A DNA stretch of 64,000 bases, taken from assembly GCF_900115075.1 (NCBI RefSeq), contig NZ_FOVG01000001.1, positions 1,240,001-1,304,000 of the forward strand, given 5' to 3'. Below are positions 60,629 to 64,000 of the stretch, piece by piece. Within the stretch, counting starts at the first letter, position 1. Every line of letters begins with the position of its first letter. Position numbers and translations under genes: made by a program. Source of the DNA: Candidatus Pantoea varia. Its GTDB lineage: Bacteria; Pseudomonadota; Gammaproteobacteria; Enterobacterales; Enterobacteriaceae. The notes beneath the pieces were generated by a model. It did not search any database and had not been told where the DNA came from. It saw only the letters and a program-made list of their open reading frames with translations.

Positions 60629-61294
60629 GAACTGATCCTTCTGGGGAAATTGAGAGGTTATAGGAATGTTAATTTTGTGTCGAGTGAGAAATTACGCAGC
60701 GGCGTATTGATAAGTTTTTAATACGACTGGGCAGGTTTTGACCGGCAGGCCGCGTCTGTTTTATCACCCTGTCGATTGCTAACGCCTTCGGCTCCCGCGT
60801 CAGACCACAAGACGCAATCGGTTTCTTTTTTTCCTTTCTTAAATAAATCATCTGTTTGTGCGCAGGATCGCCATTTGGCTGTTTTTCACGCAATGGCGGG
60901 CGGGTAACGCCTGATAATTCGTCAGATTGACTGTGAATTAGCCTGTGACCTGCCGTTAGTGCTGCCTGATTATTATTCAACAACCGATTTATCTGGTTAA
61001 TTCCGCATTAGTAGTTAATGTTAATACCCTCCGTTCAGCGGCGCTTATTCAGAGCATCTGTACTGATATTTTCCGTCGCCTCAACATTTAAAACCAATTA
61101 ACAGTTTGTTATAAGCTTTTTAACCCAACATTTCTGAACCTGACGGGTTGTCAGAAAATTCTTGCCCTGCCGCCCGTAATCAGCCAAATTAGTCGCCGCT
61201 TTTCCCTTCTAATAACAATCTTGCGCATGGAAAACTCACATGACGCGGACTTAATTCCTGTCCCGAAACAGGGTATGAAAAAACTGAGGTACAT
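60629..61294. other. Long intergenic region upstream of dtpA
   Basis: About 665 bases, AT-rich toward dtpA. It contains the perfect inverted repeat CTGAC-GGGTT-GTCAG at 61140-61154 and several A/T tracts. It presumably holds the dtpA promoter with a long leader. In E. coli OmpR acts at dtpA, but I cannot point to an OmpR site with confidence. No gene seen. Confidence 0.5.
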
Positions 61295-62797
61295 GTGTCA
61301 ACTGCAAACAAACACACTGATGAGGCTGTCAGTCTCAATGCGTTTAAACAGCCGAAGGCGTTCTACTTAATCTTCTCGATTGAGTTATGGGAACGTTTTG
61401 GCTTCTATGGCCTGCAGGCCATTATGGCGGTTTACCTGGTGAAGCAACTGGGATTGTCTGAATCAGACTCTATTACCCTGTTCTCTTCATTCAGTGCGCT
61501 GGTTTATGGTCTGGTCGCAATCGGCGGCTGGCTCGGTGATAAGGTGCTGGGCACTAAACGCGTCATCGTTCTGGGTGTTCTGGTGCTGGCGCTGGGCTAT
61601 GCGCTGGTCGCGTTTTCCGGTCATAACGTCAGCATCGTCTATGTCGGCATGGCAACCATCGCAGTGGGTAGCGGCCTGTTCAAGGCAAACCCCTCTTCGC
61701 TGCTCTCAACCTGCTACGACAAAGACGATCCACGCTTAGACGGTGCGTTCACCATGTTCTATATGTCGATCAACATCGGTTCTCTCTTCTCGATGATGCT
61801 GACACCGTGGTTAGCGGCGAAATATGGTTACAGCGTGGCTTTCTCACTGTGCGTTATCGGTCTGATTATCACCCTGTTTAACTTCCTGTTCTGCAAACGC
61901 ATGGTCAGGGATTACGGCTCGAAGCCGGACTTCGCTCCGTTGCAGGTCGGCAAATTACTGATGACGCTGGTTGGCGTGGTGTTGTTGATCGCACTGGCCA
62001 ACTGGATGCTGCATCACCAGGTTATCGCCCGACTGGTACTGGCGGTGATTGCGCTGGGTATCGTACTGGTGTTTGCCAAAGAGGCCTTTGCGCTGCAGGG
62101 CGCGGCGCGTCGTAAGATGATTGTTGCCTTCCTGCTGATGGTCGAAGCGATTCTGTTCTTCGTGCTTTATATGCAGATGCCAACGTCACTCAACTTCTTT
62201 GCTATCCGCAACGTTGAGCACACCATTTTCGGCATTACTTTTGCGCCCGAGCAGTTCCAGGCGCTGAACCCGTTCTGGATCATGCTGGCCAGTCCGTTGC
62301 TGGCGGCGTTGTATAACAAGCTGGGCGATAAACTGCCGATGCCGCACAAGTTTGCCTTCGGTATGGTGCTCTGTTCTGCGGCGTTCCTGGTGCTGCCGGT
62401 GGGCGCGAAGTTCGCCAGCGATGCGGGCATCGTTTCGGTTAACTGGCTGATCCTGAGCTATGCGCTGCAGAGTATCGGTGAGCTGATGATCTCCGGCCTC
62501 GGCCTGGCGATGGTGGCGCAGCTGGTGCCACAGCGTCTGATGGGCTTCATCATGGGCTCCTGGTTCCTGACCACCGCAGGCGCAGCAGTGATTGCCGGTA
62601 AAGTGGCAAACCTGATGGCCGTGCCTGAAAACGTGAACGATCCCCTGGTTTCGCTGGCGACCTACAGCCGCGTATTCCAGGAGATTGGTATCGTGACGGC
62701 GGTTATTGCTCTGCTGATGCTGATTACGGCGCCGTTGCTGAACCGTATGACTCAGGCACAGGACAGCGACGCAAAATTAAAAGACGTGAAGGCGTAA
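61295..62797 (+). CDS. dtpA: Dipeptide/tripeptide permease DtpA
   Basis: A 500-residue proton-coupled oligopeptide transporter (E. coli 500) with 14 predicted membrane segments. The POT-family ExxERFxxY motif is [35 protein letters not shown] and [15 protein letters not shown] are further family stretches. The start is GTG 61295, with GAGGT four bases upstream, matching the E. coli N-terminus (STAN). A strong terminator follows. Confidence 0.97.
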   Translation: MSTANKHTDEAVSLNAFKQPKAFYLIFSIELWERFGFYGLQAIMAVYLVKQLGLSESDSITLFSSFSALVYGLVAIGGWLGDKVLGTKRVIVLGVLVLALGYALVAFSGHNVSIVYVGMATIAVGSGLFKANPSSLLSTCYDKDDPRLDGAFTMFYMSINIGSLFSMMLTPWLAAKYGYSVAFSLCVIGLIITLFNFLFCKRMVRDYGSKPDFAPLQVGKLLMTLVGVVLLIALANWMLHHQVIARLVLAVIALGIVLVFAKEAFALQGAARRKMIVAFLLMVEAILFFVLYMQMPTSLNFFAIRNVEHTIFGITFAPEQFQALNPFWIMLASPLLAALYNKLGDKLPMPHKFAFGMVLCSAAFLVLPVGAKFASDAGIVSVNWLILSYALQSIGELMISGLGLAMVAQLVPQRLMGFIMGSWFLTTAGAAVIAGKVANLMAVPENVNDPLVSLATYSRVFQEIGIVTAVIALLMLITAPLLNRMTQAQDSDAKLKDVKA

Positions 62798-62816
62798 TCG
62801 CCACCGCGTTTTAGCT

Positions 62817-62841
62817 AAGCCGGGCTCTGCCCGGCTTTTTT
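62817..62841 (+). terminator. Terminator of dtpA
   Basis: Stem AAGCCGGGC / GCCCGGCTT with a TCT loop and a T run, 19 bases after the dtpA stop. Confidence 0.93.
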
Positions 62842-62947
62842 ATGCCCCTCCGCAACGCCCTTCGCAGATCCCTGATCCTTATCACGGGTAATTCCACCCT
62901 GAGCCTTTACTATGTTGTGATCCCATTGCAACAAGGAGTACATGGTC

Positions 62948-63553
62948 ATGAAACTGTTTTGCAAAGCAGGAGCCTGCTCTCTCTCCCCGCACATTGTTAT
63001 GCGCGAATGCGGGCTGGACTTCACTCAGGTGAATGTTGATCTGGCAACCAAACTCACTGAACGTGGTGACGATTTCCGCCAGGTCAATCCTAAAGGCCAG
63101 GTGCCTGCGCTGCTGCTGAGCGACGGCACCGTGCTGACGGAAGGCGTTGCGATTGTACAGTATCTGGCGGATCTCAAGCCCGATCGCCATCTGCTGGCAC
63201 CGGTCGGCAGTCTGACGCGTTATCACACCATAGAATGGCTCAGCTATATCGGCAGCGAGCTGCACAAAAGCTTTGGGCCGCTGTTTCGCCCGGGTTACTC
63301 CGACGAGGTGAAAGCGCAGACCCGCAGCCAGCTGGAGGCGAAATTCCGCTATGTCGATGCGTCGCTGCGTGACAAGCAGTGGCTTATGGGGATGCATTTC
63401 AGCGTGGCGGATGCTTATCTGTTTGTGGTGATGCGCTGGGCAAAAGCGCTGGGACTGGATTTGTCCGGCTTTACATCGCTTGGGGCATGGTTTGATCGTG
63501 TCGCGGAACGTCCTGCGGTGCAGGCGGCGCTTAAAGCGGAAGGCTTAGTCTGA
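62948..63553 (+). CDS. gstA: Glutathione S-transferase GstA
   Basis: A 201-residue beta-class GST, the same length as E. coli Gst. The thioredoxin-like N-terminal domain has [15 protein letters not shown] with the catalytic Cys10, [12 protein letters not shown] with the cis-Pro, and [11 protein letters not shown]; the helical domain follows. ATG 62948 is nine bases after GGAG, and a nearby ATG at 62942 is too close. It conjugates glutathione to electrophiles in the cytosol. Confidence 0.96.
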   Translation: MKLFCKAGACSLSPHIVMRECGLDFTQVNVDLATKLTERGDDFRQVNPKGQVPALLLSDGTVLTEGVAIVQYLADLKPDRHLLAPVGSLTRYHTIEWLSYIGSELHKSFGPLFRPGYSDEVKAQTRSQLEAKFRYVDASLRDKQWLMGMHFSVADAYLFVVMRWAKALGLDLSGFTSLGAWFDRVAERPAVQAALKAEGLV

Positions 63554-63559
63554 GTGAAC

Positions 63560-63579
63560 AGGGCCGGTTAGCCGGCCCT
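63560..63579. terminator. Hairpin between convergent gstA and pdxY
   Basis: AGGGCCGG, loop TTAG, CCGGCCCT. The stem is strong but there is no T run on either strand, so it may be a weak bidirectional terminator. Confidence 0.55.
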
Positions 63580-63585
63580 GATGCT

Positions 63586-64000
63586 TTATAGTTTTTCTGC
63601 CGCGAAGTGCTGCGTCGGACGGGCGATGGCATCCTGTGCCGCCACCAGTTGCAGTTCATACTCACCCATCTCATGGGTTTTCAGCATCACCTCATACACC
63701 GACGCGGTCACGTGCTCCAGCGCATCCTGCAGTGATTTGCCGTGCAGCAGATTGACCAGCAGCAGACCGCTGGTCAGATCGCCCACACCGACCGGCTGAC
63801 GGACACCGAAATCGACCAGCGGACGGCTGATATGCCAGGCGTCTTCCGCCGTCACCAGCAGCATCTCAAAACGATCGCTGCGACGACCCGCCCGCGCCAG
63901 ATGCTTCACCAGCACCACACGCGGCCCCTGAGCAATCAGTGCCCGCGCAGCGTCCACCGCCGCGTCGACGTCCGTGATGGTGCGCTCGCTCAGCATCTCC
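63586..64000 (-). CDS. pdxY: Pyridoxal kinase PdxY, C-terminal part (start beyond right edge)
   Basis: The minus-strand frame runs through the right edge. The visible 138 residues contain the PfkB/ribokinase-type active-site sequence [17 protein letters not shown] with the catalytic Asp, and end [17 protein letters not shown] as in PdxY. It phosphorylates pyridoxal for PLP salvage. The gene lies after gstA in E. coli too, which supports pdxY over pdxK. Confidence 0.92.
   Translation of the reverse strand, partial: EMLSERTITDVDAAVDAARALIAQGPRVVLVKHLARAGRRSDRFEMLLVTAEDAWHISRPLVDFGVRQPVGVGDLTSGLLLVNLLHGKSLQDALEHVTASVYEVMLKTHEMGEYELQLVAAQDAIARPTQHFAAEKL

Noticed and set aside
60669..60983. Minus-strand open frame of 104 codons upstream of dtpA
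   Set aside because: AT-rich with no ribosome binding site and no recognisable motif; it likely covers the promoter region.

Overview
This is a chromosomal window from an enterobacterium, most likely Pantoea, Erwinia or a close relative. The backbone from about 21.5 kb to the right edge follows the order known from the replication-terminus region of E. coli (tus, fumC, manA, ydgA, malI-malX-malY, add, ydgJ, cnu, ydgK, rsxABCDGE, nth, dtpA, gstA, pdxY). Protein lengths match the E. coli ones closely. A Ter-type site lies just upstream of tus, which places the segment in the terminus macrodomain. No tRNA, rRNA, IS transposase, prophage or CRISPR array is visible.

Left part (1-12.7 kb). The window opens in the 3' end of a TonB-dependent receptor. 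It is followed by an RNase A-like toxin gene, frameshifted in a G-tract, with its immunity gene. This pair sits between two imperfect copies of the receptor/isochorismatase-fold gene junction. Next come a MarR regulator with an isochorismatase-fold hydrolase, a SutR-like XRE/cupin regulator divergent from a BenE/YdcO transporter (with a perfect 15-bp inverted repeat between them), the srfABC operon, and a convergent barnase/barstar pair.

Region 12.4-21.3 kb is a chromosomal efflux locus of the OqxAB type: RarA-like activator, oqxA, oqxB and the Rrf2 repressor oqxR. A second, intact copy of the RNase A-like toxin/immunity pair and a lone HicB-like gene lie between oqxB and oqxR. An MFS gene follows.

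Region 21.4-33.2 kb holds the terminus genes plus the maltose-linked malI/malXY unit, adenosine deaminase and ydgJ. Region 33.2-47.6 kb is a sugar-uptake block absent from the E. coli order at this point: araC, araFGH, araB and araA (no araD), a GNAT gene, and a ytfQRT-yjfF galactofuranose transporter. It carries two copies of a MITE-like repeat, one of which supplies the last codons of araB. It also has a 0.8-kb gap full of structured repeats whose small hairpins expose GGA in their loops.

Region 48.3-64 kb has cnu, ydgK, the rsx electron-transport operon overlapping nth (RsxC has a long Ala/Lys-rich tandem-repeat tail), an HPP-family membrane protein, a glucarate-type transporter with a GudX-like enolase-superfamily protein, a class I glutamine amidotransferase-like protein, dtpA, gstA and the 3' part of pdxY.

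The best candidates for something not well described are the two mobile toxin/immunity cassettes and how they were inserted, the GGA-hairpin repeats at 41.9-42.4 kb, and the srfABC operon as a possible envelope-spanning ATPase/GTPase machine.
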